64,000 nucleotides of DNA, from contig NZ_CP086111.1 in NCBI RefSeq assembly GCF_016806835.2, forward strand, positions 4,023,471-4,087,470. Direction: 5' to 3'. The DNA comes from Skermanella rosea. GTDB lineage: Bacteria; Pseudomonadota; Alphaproteobacteria; Azospirillales; Azospirillaceae. A program made the translations under genes and the position numbers. Of the stretch, positions 1-9,010 are shown in pieces (the stretch's first letter is position 1; each line of letters opens with the position of its first letter). The notes below the pieces were generated by a model. That model did not search any database, was not told where the DNA came from, and saw only the letters and a list, made by a program, of their open reading frames with translations.

Positions 1-1696
1 GGCCCGGGAATTTGCCGCCGCCCCCGGCGCGGTAATTGTTGGTCACCACGACGAACCGCCGCGACTCGTCGATCGGCCGGCCTTCGAAGGCCAGGTCCCT
101 GATGCGGTGCGAGGCGGGCGCCACGAGCTTGCCGTCGCCGTCGTAGCGGGCCGGCTGCGACACGTCGATCCGGTAGGTCACGCCGTCGATGACATCGAAG
201 TTGTAGCTGGGGAACGAGGGGTTCAGCAGCGGCTGCTCGCCCGCCTGCGCCGGGTCGATCCGGTTGAACGCGCCGGCCGACATCTCCAGCCACTGCCGCA
301 CCTGGGCGCCGGTCATCACGACGGCGCGCAGGGTATTGGGATAGAGATAGAGGTCGGCCGCGTTCCTGATCGCGATCCGGCCGGCCGGAATGTCGGTGTA
401 ATAGTCCGGCCCGCCGCGGCCGCCGGCCTTGAACGGCGCTCCGGCCGACAGCACCGGCAAGCCTTCGTACTCCGTGCCGGCAAGCATCCGCTTGGCGTAC
501 CAGACCTGCGCGTTGGTCACGATCTGGACGGAAGGGTCGTCCTGGACCAGGGCGAAATAGCTGTTGATCGGCGCCGTCGTCTCGCCGATCGGCTGCCGGA
601 CATAGGCCAGCGTCGCCTCGTGGTCCGCCTTCAGAGCCTCGACGATGGCGGGGTCCGACTCGACCAGCGCCACCTTCCGCTTGTCCCGGGTCTCCCAGAT
701 CGGCCTCACGGAGGAAACCGCGTCGGCGACCGACCACTTGCCGCCTTCCTCCTTCAGCGTCAGGTCGATCAGGCCCAGGTGGCTGCCCCAGAAACCCGGC
801 ATCACGACGGGGACGCCGCGGACCTTGCCCTTGGCCATGTCGGTGTCGGGCAGGCCGGCGAAATCCGGGCCGGGAAACACCTTGTGCTGGTGCCCCGTGA
901 GGATCGCGTCGATCCCCTGGACTCCGGCGAGGTACCAGGTCGCGTTCTCCTCCCCGCCGACCCGCGGCTCCGCCGACAGCCCGCTGTGGCTGAGGGCGAC
1001 CACGATGTCGGCCCCCTTGGCGCGCAGTTCGGGGACATATTTCCGGGCGGCCTCGACGATGTCGGTGGTGACGACCTTGCCCTCCAGGGCGGCCTTGTCC
1101 CAGGTGGTGATCTGCGGAGTCACGAATCCGATGACGCCGATCTTCAGGGCATGGGCCTGCCCCGACTCGTCCACCACCTGCCGCGTCAGGATCTCGTAGG
1201 GCTTGAAGTAGGGCTTGCCGTCGCCGGCCCGCTCGACATTGGCGGCCACGATCGGAAAGTTAGCGCCGGCCAGGGCGTCGCCGAGGAAATCCAGGCCGTA
1301 GTTGAACTCGTGGTTGCCGACCGTGCCGGCGTCGTACTTCAGCAGGTTCATCGCCTTGTAGACGGGATGGACGTCGCCGCGCCTCAGGCCGCGCTCGCGG
1401 GCCACGAAATCGCCGAGCGGATTGCCCTGGATCGCGTCGGCATTGTCGAGCAGCAGGCTGTTCTGGGCTTCGTCCCGGGCCTTGGCGATGAGGGTGGCGG
1501 TGCGCGCCAGCCCGACCGTGACGTCCTCCTTGTCCGAATAGTAATTGTAGGGCAGCACGTTGACATGCAGGTCGGTGGTGCCGAGCAGCCGGAGCCGGAC
1601 GGTAGCGTCGGCCAGGGCGCCGGTGGCGAAGCATGTGGCGGTCAGGCATGTCGCTGCGCCGAGGGCCAGCGCGGACAGGAAGCTTCTGCGGTCCAT
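1..1696 (-). CDS. cpdB: 2',3'-cyclic-nucleotide 2'-phosphodiesterase/3'-nucleotidase, 3' end off window
   Basis: Periplasmic bifunctional enzyme that opens 2',3'-cyclic nucleotides and removes 3'-phosphates to scavenge nucleosides and phosphate. The frame is open from the ATG at 1696 to the left edge, about 565 codons, so the C-terminus lies outside. The N-terminus MDRRSFLSALALGAA is a twin-arginine-type signal, followed by the metallophosphatase motif LLGTTDLHVN. Further metal-site motifs are visible: TVGNHEFNYG (usual GNHE block), ALSHSG and LTGHQHKVF. The downstream portion with NPSFPSYNFDVIDGVTY and VVVTNNYRAGGGGKFPG matches the 5'-nucleotidase C-terminal domain. It is transcribed away from the tRNA at 1874. 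The family call is firm; the choice of cpdB over another 5'-nucleotidase rests on the NYRAGGG block and the NYYSDKEDVTVGLARTA start, which are typical of CpdB. Confidence 0.92.
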   Translation of the reverse strand, partial: MDRRSFLSALALGAATCLTATCFATGALADATVRLRLLGTTDLHVNVLPYNYYSDKEDVTVGLARTATLIAKARDEAQNSLLLDNADAIQGNPLGDFVARERGLRRGDVHPVYKAMNLLKYDAGTVGNHEFNYGLDFLGDALAGANFPIVAANVERAGDGKPYFKPYEILTRQVVDESGQAHALKIGVIGFVTPQITTWDKAALEGKVVTTDIVEAARKYVPELRAKGADIVVALSHSGLSAEPRVGGEENATWYLAGVQGIDAILTGHQHKVFPGPDFAGLPDTDMAKGKVRGVPVVMPGFWGSHLGLIDLTLKEEGGKWSVADAVSSVRPIWETRDKRKVALVESDPAIVEALKADHEATLAYVRQPIGETTAPINSYFALVQDDPSVQIVTNAQVWYAKRMLAGTEYEGLPVLSAGAPFKAGGRGGPDYYTDIPAGRIAIRNAADLYLYPNTLRAVVMTGAQVRQWLEMSAGAFNRIDPAQAGEQPLLNPSFPSYNFDVIDGVTYRIDVSQPARYDGDGKLVAPASHRIRDLAFEGRPIDESRRFVVVTNNYRAGGGGKFPG

Positions 1697-1873
1697 CTCA
1701 TCTCCCGGAAGGGCGGAACGCGGGGCACGGACCCCACGCATGCCCATGGGTTACCGGCACCGGACGCCGGGCGTCAACCGGTCTGCTCCCCTTTCGCGCA
1801 GGGAGAGGAAATCTTCACCGCGGGCTTGTTCAGCAAGGCCCGCGGCGCTAGTCTGCATGCCGTTCGACCCGGG

Positions 1874-1948
1874 GCCGGCTTAGCACAGTGGTAGTGCAGC
1901 GGTTTTGTAAACCGAAGGTCGGGGGTTCAAATCCCTCAGCCGGCACCA
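1874..1948 (+). tRNA. tRNA-Thr (anticodon TGT)
   Basis: A 75-nt cloverleaf can be folded by eye. The acceptor arm is GCCGGCT (1874-1880) paired with AGCCGGC (1938-1944), followed by an encoded ACCA. The D stem is GCAC/GTGC (1883-1886 and 1894-1897). The anticodon stem-loop holds TTTGTAA, giving anticodon TGT at 1906-1908, which reads ACA (Thr). The T arm carries GGGGGTTCAAATCCC. The outer pair of the anticodon stem (27-43) is a G-A mismatch. No other RNA genes are nearby. Confidence 0.95.
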
Positions 1949-1988
1949 GTCGAACACGGCGGCCTCTCGGAGTCGCGACTGCGCTGAC

Positions 1989-2672
1989 TCAGGCATTTCC
2001 GCCGACGATGCCAGATACGCTCCTGTTCCGGTTATCCTTGCCGGCCGCCACGACTCCCCCGTTGCTGCCGGTGGCTTCAAAGGTGCCGTTGGCGCCCAGT
2101 CCGTTCTCGCAGCGCAGGAACCAGCGTCCCTTGTTCTTTTCCATGAAGCCGTAATTACCTTTGCACCTTGTCTGGTCGGTCATCACCAGGCTGATCACGC
2201 CGTCGCGGCCATGTTCCTCGAATTCCATCGTGCCGGACATGAGTGCCGTATAGCCTTCCCAGGTGAAGGCCATGGGACGGATGCCCCGGGCGGTAGCGGT
2301 TCGCTCCGCGTCGGATCGGGGCAAAGGTTTAGAGAAATCGATCTGTTCCTTGTTCCAGACATACCTGCCGCTCCGGGCATAGATCACGCAGCGCTTGCCG
2401 GGGTTCTTACTTTCGCAGGAATACAAAGCCACGGTCTCGTCATCTCCCGAACACCTGATATCGTTGCAGAACGAGTAGCCATAGCTGCTGCCGTCCGGCG
2501 TCACTGCGAAGATTCCGGGGTTGCTCTTCTCCGACCACTCCTTGAGCGCCCTCTCCGCCCTCGGGCTCAGATCAAGCGGAGCCTCCGCGAACTGATACCC
2601 ACCCCCACACCCCGAAAGCACGAGGGCCGCCAAAGACAGACCTGTCTGAAATGACTTATTTATCAATCTCAT
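1989..2672 (-). CDS. hypothetical lipoprotein
   Basis: I do not recognise the family. The chosen start, ATG at 2672, has a GGAG six bases upstream and gives a 227-residue protein with a classical lipoprotein signal: MRLINKSFQTGLSLAALVLSGC, with the lipidated Cys at residue 22. An in-frame TTG at 2693 would only add residues in front of the signal. The mature part has several cysteines (SFCNDIRCSG, YSCESK, RCVIYA, TRCKGN, LRCENG) that could form disulfides in the periplasm. The C-terminal half, with FMEKNKGRWFLRCENGLG and then GTFEATGSNG, looks like a small beta domain. It stands alone, 3' to the tRNA and convergent with it. Membrane attachment is predicted; the function is unknown. Confidence 0.7.
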   Translation of the reverse strand: MRLINKSFQTGLSLAALVLSGCGGGYQFAEAPLDLSPRAERALKEWSEKSNPGIFAVTPDGSSYGYSFCNDIRCSGDDETVALYSCESKNPGKRCVIYARSGRYVWNKEQIDFSKPLPRSDAERTATARGIRPMAFTWEGYTALMSGTMEFEEHGRDGVISLVMTDQTRCKGNYGFMEKNKGRWFLRCENGLGANGTFEATGSNGGVVAAGKDNRNRSVSGIVGGNA

Positions 2673-2948
2673 GTTTTTCTCCATTCCATGCAATGGATTA
2701 CTTTAACCGTACGGTCGACCATATCCAGGTGAGCCGATAATTTCTTAGCACATACTGCGCAAAGCGAATGGCATGGTTTTCAGAGTCAGAAGACGGGCCA
2801 TGCAACGGTCGGACTCGACCGCCCGCCGGCGCCCCGCGGCCGTCTGGAACCAACCCCCTGCCCGCTCGTTGATGTCCCCGGACGCGCGCAACGCCGCGCA
2901 TTCCGACAACGCTCTTTCGACGAACAGCAACAGGCGCAGGGAACCCCA
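2673..2948. other. intergenic region between divergent genes
   Basis: This 276-bp gap separates the divergent lipoprotein (minus) and the small membrane protein (plus), so it must hold both promoters. It is less GC-rich next to the lipoprotein start (2690-2770). I see no convincing -35/-10 pair, operator palindrome or RNA structure. Confidence 0.5.
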
Positions 2949-3323
2949 ATGGCCGACCGCGAAACGGACCGCGATATGGGCGCGGCGCACGATGCAGCCA
3001 GCCGCCCCGATCCCGCAAAGACAGCCAGTCCCGACCCGATGGAACGCGGTCATCTTCGAGACCAGATCGACAGCGGCAAGTTCCGCGACAAGGTGGCGGC
3101 GCCCGATCCGGCGACCTCTCCGCTCGGCACCGACGACGAGGCGGCCGGCGTGCCGACTCCGGCGGCGAAGGTCCAGTACGAGAGCCCGGCCGCACCGGCC
3201 CATGCCCCGGCGAACTCCCACTCCAGGGACACGCCGCCGAGCCATCTCGGCCCGATGATCGCCGCCGGCATCGTCGTCGTCGCGTTCCTGATCGGACTGA
3301 TCATGATCTTTTCGGCAGGCTGA
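2949..3323 (+). CDS. small single-pass membrane protein, unknown function
   Basis: A 124-residue protein of unknown function. It starts at the ATG at 2949, behind an AGGGA-type ribosome binding site. Residues 1-95 are polar, Pro/Ala/Asp-rich and probably disordered (for example PAAPAHAPANSHS). Residues 99-122 form one hydrophobic segment, PMIAAGIVVVAFLIGLIMIF, ending two residues before the C-terminus. This is a tail-anchor layout, with the soluble part probably in the cytoplasm, although the orientation is not proven. No homologous family is recognised. It is monocistronic, with about 160 bp before the epimerase gene at 3487. Confidence 0.6.
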   Translation: MADRETDRDMGAAHDAASRPDPAKTASPDPMERGHLRDQIDSGKFRDKVAAPDPATSPLGTDDEAAGVPTPAAKVQYESPAAPAHAPANSHSRDTPPSHLGPMIAAGIVVVAFLIGLIMIFSAG

Positions 3324-3486
3324 GCGACCTTTTTCCCCACCTCCTTCCTCCCCGACGGCTCGCCGGAACCTCATAGGCGAGCCGTCCTATGCCCTTGCAC
3401 CGGCCTCTACCCCGCAAGGATGATTGGAACATCGACCGGCCGGATCCCGTTCTCCTCCTGGAAGAAAATCCGGGGAAAACAATCTT

Positions 3487-4605
3487 ATGTCAAAAAAGAT
3501 ACTCATCACTGGCGGAGCCGGCTTCATAGGCTCGCATCTGGCCGATGAACTCATTGCCGCCGGCCATGAAGTCCGGGTTTTGGACAATTTATCGGAGCAG
3601 GTCCACGGCAGTGGCGGCGCCCGGCCGGAATATCTCAGCCGTGACATCGAGCTGCGCGTCGGCGACGTGCGCGATCCGGCCGCGGTCAAGTCCGCGTTGC
3701 AGGGCATCGACGCCGTCTATCACTTCGCCGCCATGGTCGGCGTCGGCCAAAGCATGTACCAGGTCGACGATTATGTCGGCGTCAACGACCTCGGCACCGC
3801 GGTGCTGCTCCAGGCGCTGATCGAGCGGCCTGTCGAGCGGCTGGTGGTCGCCAGCAGCATGAGCATCTACGGCGAGGGCCTGTACCGCGACATCAGGGGC
3901 GAGATCGTCACCCCGGCCGAACGCAGCCTCTCCAGGCTCAAGGACGGCCTGTGGGAACCGCTCGGCCCGGACGGCGGCGAGATCACGCCCGTCCCGACGA
4001 CGGAGGACAAGGCGCCGACGCTGTCCTCGATCTATGCGCTCAACAAATATGTGCAGGAGCGCATGTGCCTGCTGATCGGGCAGGCCTACAACATCCCCAC
4101 CGTCGCGATGCGCTTCTTCAACGTGTTCGGCACGCGCCAGGCGCTGTCCAACCCCTATACGGGCGTGCTCGCGATCTTCGCCTCCCGGCTGCTCAACGGC
4201 AATCCGCCGATGATCTTCGAGGACGGGCTGCAGCGCCGGGACTTCGTCCATGTGGCCGACGTGGCGCGCGCCTGCCATCTGGCGCTGAACGCCCGGGACG
4301 CCGCGGGGCATGTCTTCAACGTCGGCAGCGGCGAGAGCTACAGCGTGGTCGAGGTGGCGGAGCAGCTCGCCGCCTCCCTCGGCAAGTCGCGCATCGCGCC
4401 GACGCTGACCAAGAAGTTCCGCGTCGGCGACATCCGGCACTGCTTCGCCGACATCGGCAAGGCGCAGCGGCTCCTGGGCTACCGGCCGGAGACGTCGCTG
4501 GCCGACGGCATGATCGAGCTGGCCGCCTGGCTCGACGGCCAGATCGCGGTGGACCGGGTCGACCAGGCGAGCCGCGAACTGGCTGCAAGGGGTCTGGCCG
4601 TATGA
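3487..4605 (+). CDS. NAD-dependent epimerase/dehydratase (extended SDR)
   Basis: A 372-residue sugar-nucleotide epimerase or dehydratase, first gene of the glycan cassette. The start at 3487 puts the Rossmann motif where it should be: KKILITGGAGFIGSHLADEL, with the NAD-binding TGGAGFIG at residues 8-15. The active site is Y183-x3-K187 (SIYALNKYVQE), with serines near 123-126 (VASSMSIYGE) as the third catalytic residue. MRFFNVFGTRQALSNPYTGV and the DFVHVADVARA block are typical of UDP-hexose 4-epimerase-like proteins; the sugar itself cannot be read from sequence. The TGA overlaps the next ATG (ATGATG at 4602), so translation is coupled. An in-frame start at 3424 lacks family sequence and is rejected. 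Confidence 0.88.
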   Translation: MSKKILITGGAGFIGSHLADELIAAGHEVRVLDNLSEQVHGSGGARPEYLSRDIELRVGDVRDPAAVKSALQGIDAVYHFAAMVGVGQSMYQVDDYVGVNDLGTAVLLQALIERPVERLVVASSMSIYGEGLYRDIRGEIVTPAERSLSRLKDGLWEPLGPDGGEITPVPTTEDKAPTLSSIYALNKYVQERMCLLIGQAYNIPTVAMRFFNVFGTRQALSNPYTGVLAIFASRLLNGNPPMIFEDGLQRRDFVHVADVARACHLALNARDAAGHVFNVGSGESYSVVEVAEQLAASLGKSRIAPTLTKKFRVGDIRHCFADIGKAQRLLGYRPETSLADGMIELAAWLDGQIAVDRVDQASRELAARGLAV

Positions 4606-6515
4606 TGGGCGACCGGGACACCCCCAGGACTCCGCCCGCGGCCATGCCAGGCTTCACCGAGACCTTCAGACCCGACGACCGCGACCGTGCCGAGCAGGCC
4701 GTGGCGACGCTGAAGCGGCTGGGCGTCCGCCGCCTGCGCGTCCGGGCCGATTCCGGCGGCTGGCACGGCTGGCTGCTCCCGCGCCTCGCGTCGGAGTTCG
4801 ATTTGCTGCCGGTCCTCGCCCTCGGCGAGGCCGATGCGCCCGATCCCGTCGGGACGCTCCTCCCGGCCTTGCCCGTCCTGGAGTGGGTCGAGATCGCCGC
4901 CGCACCGGGCCGGATCGCGGCGGTCGCCGGAGCGGCCGCCGCGATCCGGCAGGCCGGCCGCAAGGTCGTGCTGAGCGGACTTGATCCGGCGGCCCTGGAG
5001 CTCCTCGCCCAGCGGGGCGGTCTCGACGACATCGACGCCGTCGGCATCGGGGCGTTCCCCGGCACCGGCGACATGTCCTGGCCGGGCTGGGAAGCGGTCG
5101 TCGAAGAGTACGCCCAGGCGATGGCCGGGGCCGGCCGGGTTCCCGCCCTGTGGATCACCGGCACGGGCTTCTCCACCTGGCGCCACGACGAGCGCGGCCA
5201 GATCAGGGCCTTCCTCGCGGCGGCCGAGGCTCCGGCCGACCGGGTCTACTGGTCGTCGCTCCAGGACTTGGCCCCGGACGAGGCCAGCGCTCAGGGCTTC
5301 CATGCGGACGAGCGGGATTACGCGCTGGGCGTGCTCCGGGCCGACGGCTCGCCGAAGCTTCTCGGCCGGCTGCTGGAGCAGGGCGGCATCGCGGCGGTCC
5401 GCTCGGTCGACCGGCTGGGCCGCCCCGGATCGCCCCGCCCGGCGTCGGGCAGCACGGGCAAGCCCGTGGTCATCACCGGCGGGGCCGGTTTCATCGGGAC
5501 CAACCTGGCCGACCGCCTGGTCCGCGAGGGCCACCGGGTCATCGTCTACGACAATCTGTCGCGCCCCGGCGTCGAACAGAACATCGAATGGTTGAAATCG
5601 ACCCACGGCAGCGCGATTACCTTCGAACTGGCCGACATCCGCGACCCCCATGTGCTCCGCGAGGCGGTCGCCCAGGCCGGCAAGATGTTCCACTTCGCGG
5701 CCCAGGTCGCCGTGACCACCAGCCTCGTGGACCCGATCACCGATTTCGAGATCAACGCCCGCGGCACGGTCAACCTGCTGGAGGCGATGCGGGCCCAGGC
5801 GGAGCCGCCGCCCCTGGTGTTCACCTCGACCAACAAGGTGTACGGCAAGCTGGCCGACCTGGAACTGCGGCTCGAGGGCGAGCGCTACGCCCCGTCCGAC
5901 GCGGAGATCCGCGCCCGCGGCATCGACGAGTCGCGCCCGCTGGACTTCTACAGCCCCTACGGCGCGTCGAAGGGCAGCGCCGACCAGTATGTGCTGGACT
6001 ATTCCCGCACCTACGACCTGCCGACCGCGGTCTTCCGCATGAGCTGCATCTACGGCCCCCACCAGTTCGGCACCGAGGACCAGGGCTGGGTCGCCCATTT
6101 CCTGATCCGCGCCCTGGACGGCGAACCGATCACCCTGTACGGCGACGGCCGGCAGGTCCGCGACGTCCTGTTCGTCGAGGATCTGGTCGATGCCTTCCTC
6201 GCGGCGCAGGAGCATATGCCGGCGATCCGGGGGCAGGCCTTCAACATCGGCGGCGGTCCCGACAACGCCACCAGCCTGGTCGAGCTTCTGGAGCGGATCG
6301 GATCGACCACCGGCCGCCGTCCCGAGATCGGCTTCGGCCCCTGGCGGCCGGGCGACCAACTCTATTACGTCTCCGACACGGCCAAGTTCAACGCCGCGAC
6401 GGGATGGCAGCCGCGGGTCGGGATCGCCGAGGGCATCGCGCGCCTGTCCGGATGGCTGACCGAGAACCGGATCGCGGCTGCCGAGGCGCCCGTCCTGCGG
6501 AGGGTGGCATCATGA
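4602..6515 (+). CDS. fusion of degenerate glycosidase-like domain and CDP-paratose-2-epimerase-like SDR
   Basis: A 637-residue two-domain protein. Residues about 1-275 read as a TIM-barrel glycoside-hydrolase-like domain (LGVRRLRVRADSGGWHGW, DDIDAVGIGAFPGTG, WITGTGFSTWRHDERGQ). The positions where clan GH-A enzymes carry NEP and TE catalytic glutamates read VEIAAAPGR and WITGTG here, so both acids look absent. After a Pro/Gly/Ser linker (about 280-290), residues 291-637 are an extended SDR: VVITGGAGFIGTNLADRL, the catalytic YGASK stretch (SPYGASKGSADQYVL), CIYGPHQFGTEDQGWVAHFL and GDGRQVRDVLFVEDLVDA. These blocks match the CDP-paratose/CDP-tyvelose 2-epimerase family closely. The stop overlaps the next start by ATGA. 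The substrate is inferred from the family and not proven. Confidence 0.85.
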   Translation: MMGDRDTPRTPPAAMPGFTETFRPDDRDRAEQAVATLKRLGVRRLRVRADSGGWHGWLLPRLASEFDLLPVLALGEADAPDPVGTLLPALPVLEWVEIAAAPGRIAAVAGAAAAIRQAGRKVVLSGLDPAALELLAQRGGLDDIDAVGIGAFPGTGDMSWPGWEAVVEEYAQAMAGAGRVPALWITGTGFSTWRHDERGQIRAFLAAAEAPADRVYWSSLQDLAPDEASAQGFHADERDYALGVLRADGSPKLLGRLLEQGGIAAVRSVDRLGRPGSPRPASGSTGKPVVITGGAGFIGTNLADRLVREGHRVIVYDNLSRPGVEQNIEWLKSTHGSAITFELADIRDPHVLREAVAQAGKMFHFAAQVAVTTSLVDPITDFEINARGTVNLLEAMRAQAEPPPLVFTSTNKVYGKLADLELRLEGERYAPSDAEIRARGIDESRPLDFYSPYGASKGSADQYVLDYSRTYDLPTAVFRMSCIYGPHQFGTEDQGWVAHFLIRALDGEPITLYGDGRQVRDVLFVEDLVDAFLAAQEHMPAIRGQAFNIGGGPDNATSLVELLERIGSTTGRRPEIGFGPWRPGDQLYYVSDTAKFNAATGWQPRVGIAEGIARLSGWLTENRIAAAEAPVLRRVAS

Positions 6516-7816
6516 AGTTCGCCCTGATCAACCCGAACTGGAACTTCGACGGCAGCATCTATTTCGGCTGCCGCGAACCGCACCTGCCGCTGGAGTACGG
6601 CTACTCCAAGGCGCTGATCGAGCGCGCCGGCCACGAGGCGGTGATCATCGACGGCCAACTCATGGACCTGGACCTGGACGGGATCCGCGCCAGGGTGGCC
6701 GACTACGCGCCCGATTTCACCGTGGTGACGACCGCCCCCAGCTACCTGTTCTGGCGCTGCGCCCCGCCGGAACTGCGGGTCCCGCAGGAGGTCCTGAAGG
6801 CGGTCGGCGACGTCGGCGGCACCCTGGTGGCTGTCGGGCCGCACGGCTCGACCACGCCGCGGGCGGCCTATGCCAAGCTGGGCGTCGACGTGGTCGTGAT
6901 GGGCGAGTGCGAGGAACTGCTCCCCCGCCTCGCCGACGAGCCGTGGGACGCGATCCCGTCGATCTGCTTCGGGCCGCGCGACAACCCCAAGGTCAACGGT
7001 GGCCCTTTCGCCTCGCGCTTCACAGACCTGCCTGCGCTGTCCTGGCCCGACGAGTGGGTCGCCCGGCACCATCACCACCATCATCGTTTCGACATCGATC
7101 CGAACGGTCCCCGGCCCGGTCCGGGAGCGGAGATGGAGACCTCGCGCGGGTGCCCCTATCGCTGCTCCTTCTGCGCGAAGGAGAATTTCCGCGACAAGTA
7201 CCGCAAGCGCCCGCTCCCGGTGATCCTGGAGGAGCTGGACCGGCTGATCGCGCAGGGCGTCGAGTACGTCTACTTCATCGACGAGATCTTCCTGCCCAAC
7301 GCCGAGCTGCTGGAAGCCTTGGCCGAGCGCAGGATCAAGTTCGGCGTCCAGACCCGGATCGACCTGTGGAAGGAACCGATGCTGGAACTGCTCGGCCGGG
7401 CCGGCTGCGTCTCGATCGAGGCGGGCGTCGAGAGCCTGACGCCAGAGGGACGCCAGGCGCTGGACAAGAACTGCCGCATGTCGACCGACGAGCTGACCGA
7501 CCGGCTGATCTTCGCCAAGCGGCATGTCGCCTTCGTCCAGGCCAACCTGATCGAGGCCGGCACCGACGACCAGGCGATGGTCGATGCGTGGCGGAAACGG
7601 CTGCTTGAGCACGGCGTCTGGGCCAACGAGCCCGTGCCGCTGTTCCCCTATCCCGGCTCGCCGGACTACCGGAAGCTCTGGGGCCTGCCGGACGACCAGG
7701 CGTGGGAACGGGCCCTCGACCACTACCTGACCCACCACGTCGACTTCAGCGACATCCAGGACCAGCGGCCGCTGCCGCTGCGTGAACTGGAGATGGCCGC
7801 CCCGGACGGGCGCTGA
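6512..7816 (+). CDS. B12-binding-type radical SAM protein of the glycan cassette
   Basis: A 434-residue protein with an N-terminal cobalamin-binding-like Rossmann region (about 1-145: FALINPNWNF, GYSKALIERAGHEAVIIDG, VVVMGECEELLPRL). The radical SAM domain that follows has the cluster motif C214-x3-C218-x2-C221 (SRGCPYRCSFC). The canonical DxHxxG cobalamin-ligand motif is not evident, so B12 use is uncertain. Residues 186-191 are six consecutive histidines between the two domains, which is unusual for a natural protein. From memory, TIGRFAM describes a similar uncharacterised B12/radical-SAM family (TIGR04295) linked to sugar genes in rhizobia; that assignment needs an HMM search. Its place between epimerases and glycosyltransferases suggests it modifies a sugar or lipid carrier. 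Confidence 0.85.
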   Translation: MKFALINPNWNFDGSIYFGCREPHLPLEYGYSKALIERAGHEAVIIDGQLMDLDLDGIRARVADYAPDFTVVTTAPSYLFWRCAPPELRVPQEVLKAVGDVGGTLVAVGPHGSTTPRAAYAKLGVDVVVMGECEELLPRLADEPWDAIPSICFGPRDNPKVNGGPFASRFTDLPALSWPDEWVARHHHHHHRFDIDPNGPRPGPGAEMETSRGCPYRCSFCAKENFRDKYRKRPLPVILEELDRLIAQGVEYVYFIDEIFLPNAELLEALAERRIKFGVQTRIDLWKEPMLELLGRAGCVSIEAGVESLTPEGRQALDKNCRMSTDELTDRLIFAKRHVAFVQANLIEAGTDDQAMVDAWRKRLLEHGVWANEPVPLFPYPGSPDYRKLWGLPDDQAWERALDHYLTHHVDFSDIQDQRPLPLRELEMAAPDGR

Positions 7817-7818
7817 CC

Positions 7819-8976
7819 ATGGTTGCCGCGTCGGGCTCTCCGCGCCGGGTGCTGATGACGGCCGACGCGGTCGGCGGAGTCTGGGACTATGCCCTGGAAC
7901 TGGCCGGCGGTCTGGCGCGGCGCGGCGTCCGCGTCACCCTGGCGGCCATGGGACCGGCGCCCTCGCCGGCGCAGCGGGCCCGGGCGATCGCGATCCCCGG
8001 GCTGGGCCTGCACCACGGCGAGTTCAAGCTGGAATGGATGGAACGGCCGGAGGGCGACCTGACCGCCGCCGGCGACTGGCTGCTCGACTTGGCGGAGCAG
8101 GTGGCGCCCGATCTGGTCCATCTCAACGGCTATGCCCATGCGGCGCTGCCCTGGGGACGGCCGGTCGTCGCGGTCGCCCATTCCTGCGTGCTGTCCTGGT
8201 GGCAGGCCGTCCACGGATGCCCGGCACCCGCCGACTGGCGGCCCTATGCCGACCGGGTCGCCGCCGGGCTGGCGGCGGCGGACCGGGTGGTGGCCCCGAC
8301 TCGGGCCATGCTTGACGCGCTGGAAACCCACTACGGCCCGGTTCCGCACGGGCGGGTGGTCTGGAACGGGCGGGACGGCGGCGTGTGGCAACCGCGGCCG
8401 GACCGGGAGCCCACCGTCATCAGCGTCGGGCGGATCTGGGACGAGGCCAAGAACATCCGCGCCCTCGACGGAGTCGCCGCGGAACTGGACTGGCCGGTGG
8501 TCGTCGCCGGCTCCCGGCAGCGCCCGGACGGGCAGAGTCCGGAAGGCGATGTCCTGCCGGCGAACCTGCGGCTCCTGGGCCATCTCCGCCCCGACGAACT
8601 CGCCGACTGGTACGGGCGGGCGGCCGTCTTCGCCCTGCCGGCCCGGTACGAGCCGTTCGGCCTGTCCATCCTGGAGGCCGCGCTGTCCGGCTGCGCCCTG
8701 GTGCTGGGCGACGTGCCGAGCCTGCGCGAGCTGTGGACCGGCGCCGCGGTGTTCGTCCCCCCGGACGACCCGGCCGCCCTGGCCCGCGAACTGCGGCGGA
8801 TGGCCGCCGATCCCCCGCACCTGCGGGCGCTCGCCATCGCGGCGCGCCAGCGCGCACGCAGCTATGGCACGGAACGCATGGTCGCGCGTTATCTCGACGT
8901 CTATGCCGACCTTCTGGACGCGCCGCGTTCGATCCCGCTTCACCGCGAAAGCGCCGCCGTTCCGCTGGAACGCTGA
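7819..8976 (+). CDS. glycosyltransferase family 4
   Basis: A 385-residue GT-B retaining glycosyltransferase. The N-terminal acceptor domain contains LMTADAVGGVWDYALELAGGL, typical of GT4 proteins with a glycine-rich first loop. The C-terminal nucleotide-sugar domain carries ISVGRIWDEAKNIRALD and the E-x7-E motif within YEPFGLSILEAALSGCALVL. The ATG at 7819 lies two bases after the radical SAM stop. The cluster context points to assembly of a surface oligosaccharide; donor and acceptor sugars are unknown. No signal peptide or membrane segment is seen, so it is cytoplasmic or peripheral to the inner membrane. Confidence 0.9.
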   Translation: MVAASGSPRRVLMTADAVGGVWDYALELAGGLARRGVRVTLAAMGPAPSPAQRARAIAIPGLGLHHGEFKLEWMERPEGDLTAAGDWLLDLAEQVAPDLVHLNGYAHAALPWGRPVVAVAHSCVLSWWQAVHGCPAPADWRPYADRVAAGLAAADRVVAPTRAMLDALETHYGPVPHGRVVWNGRDGGVWQPRPDREPTVISVGRIWDEAKNIRALDGVAAELDWPVVVAGSRQRPDGQSPEGDVLPANLRLLGHLRPDELADWYGRAAVFALPARYEPFGLSILEAALSGCALVLGDVPSLRELWTGAAVFVPPDDPAALARELRRMAADPPHLRALAIAARQRARSYGTERMVARYLDVYADLLDAPRSIPLHRESAAVPLER

Positions 8977-9010
8977 CCTTGACGCCGATCTTCAAGCCAA
9001 GCGGAGACCC

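Noticed and set aside
107..1894. A long plus-strand frame opposite cpdB
   Set aside because: The minus strand encodes a clear CpdB with signal peptide and metal motifs; the plus-strand frame is its shadow and runs into the tRNA.
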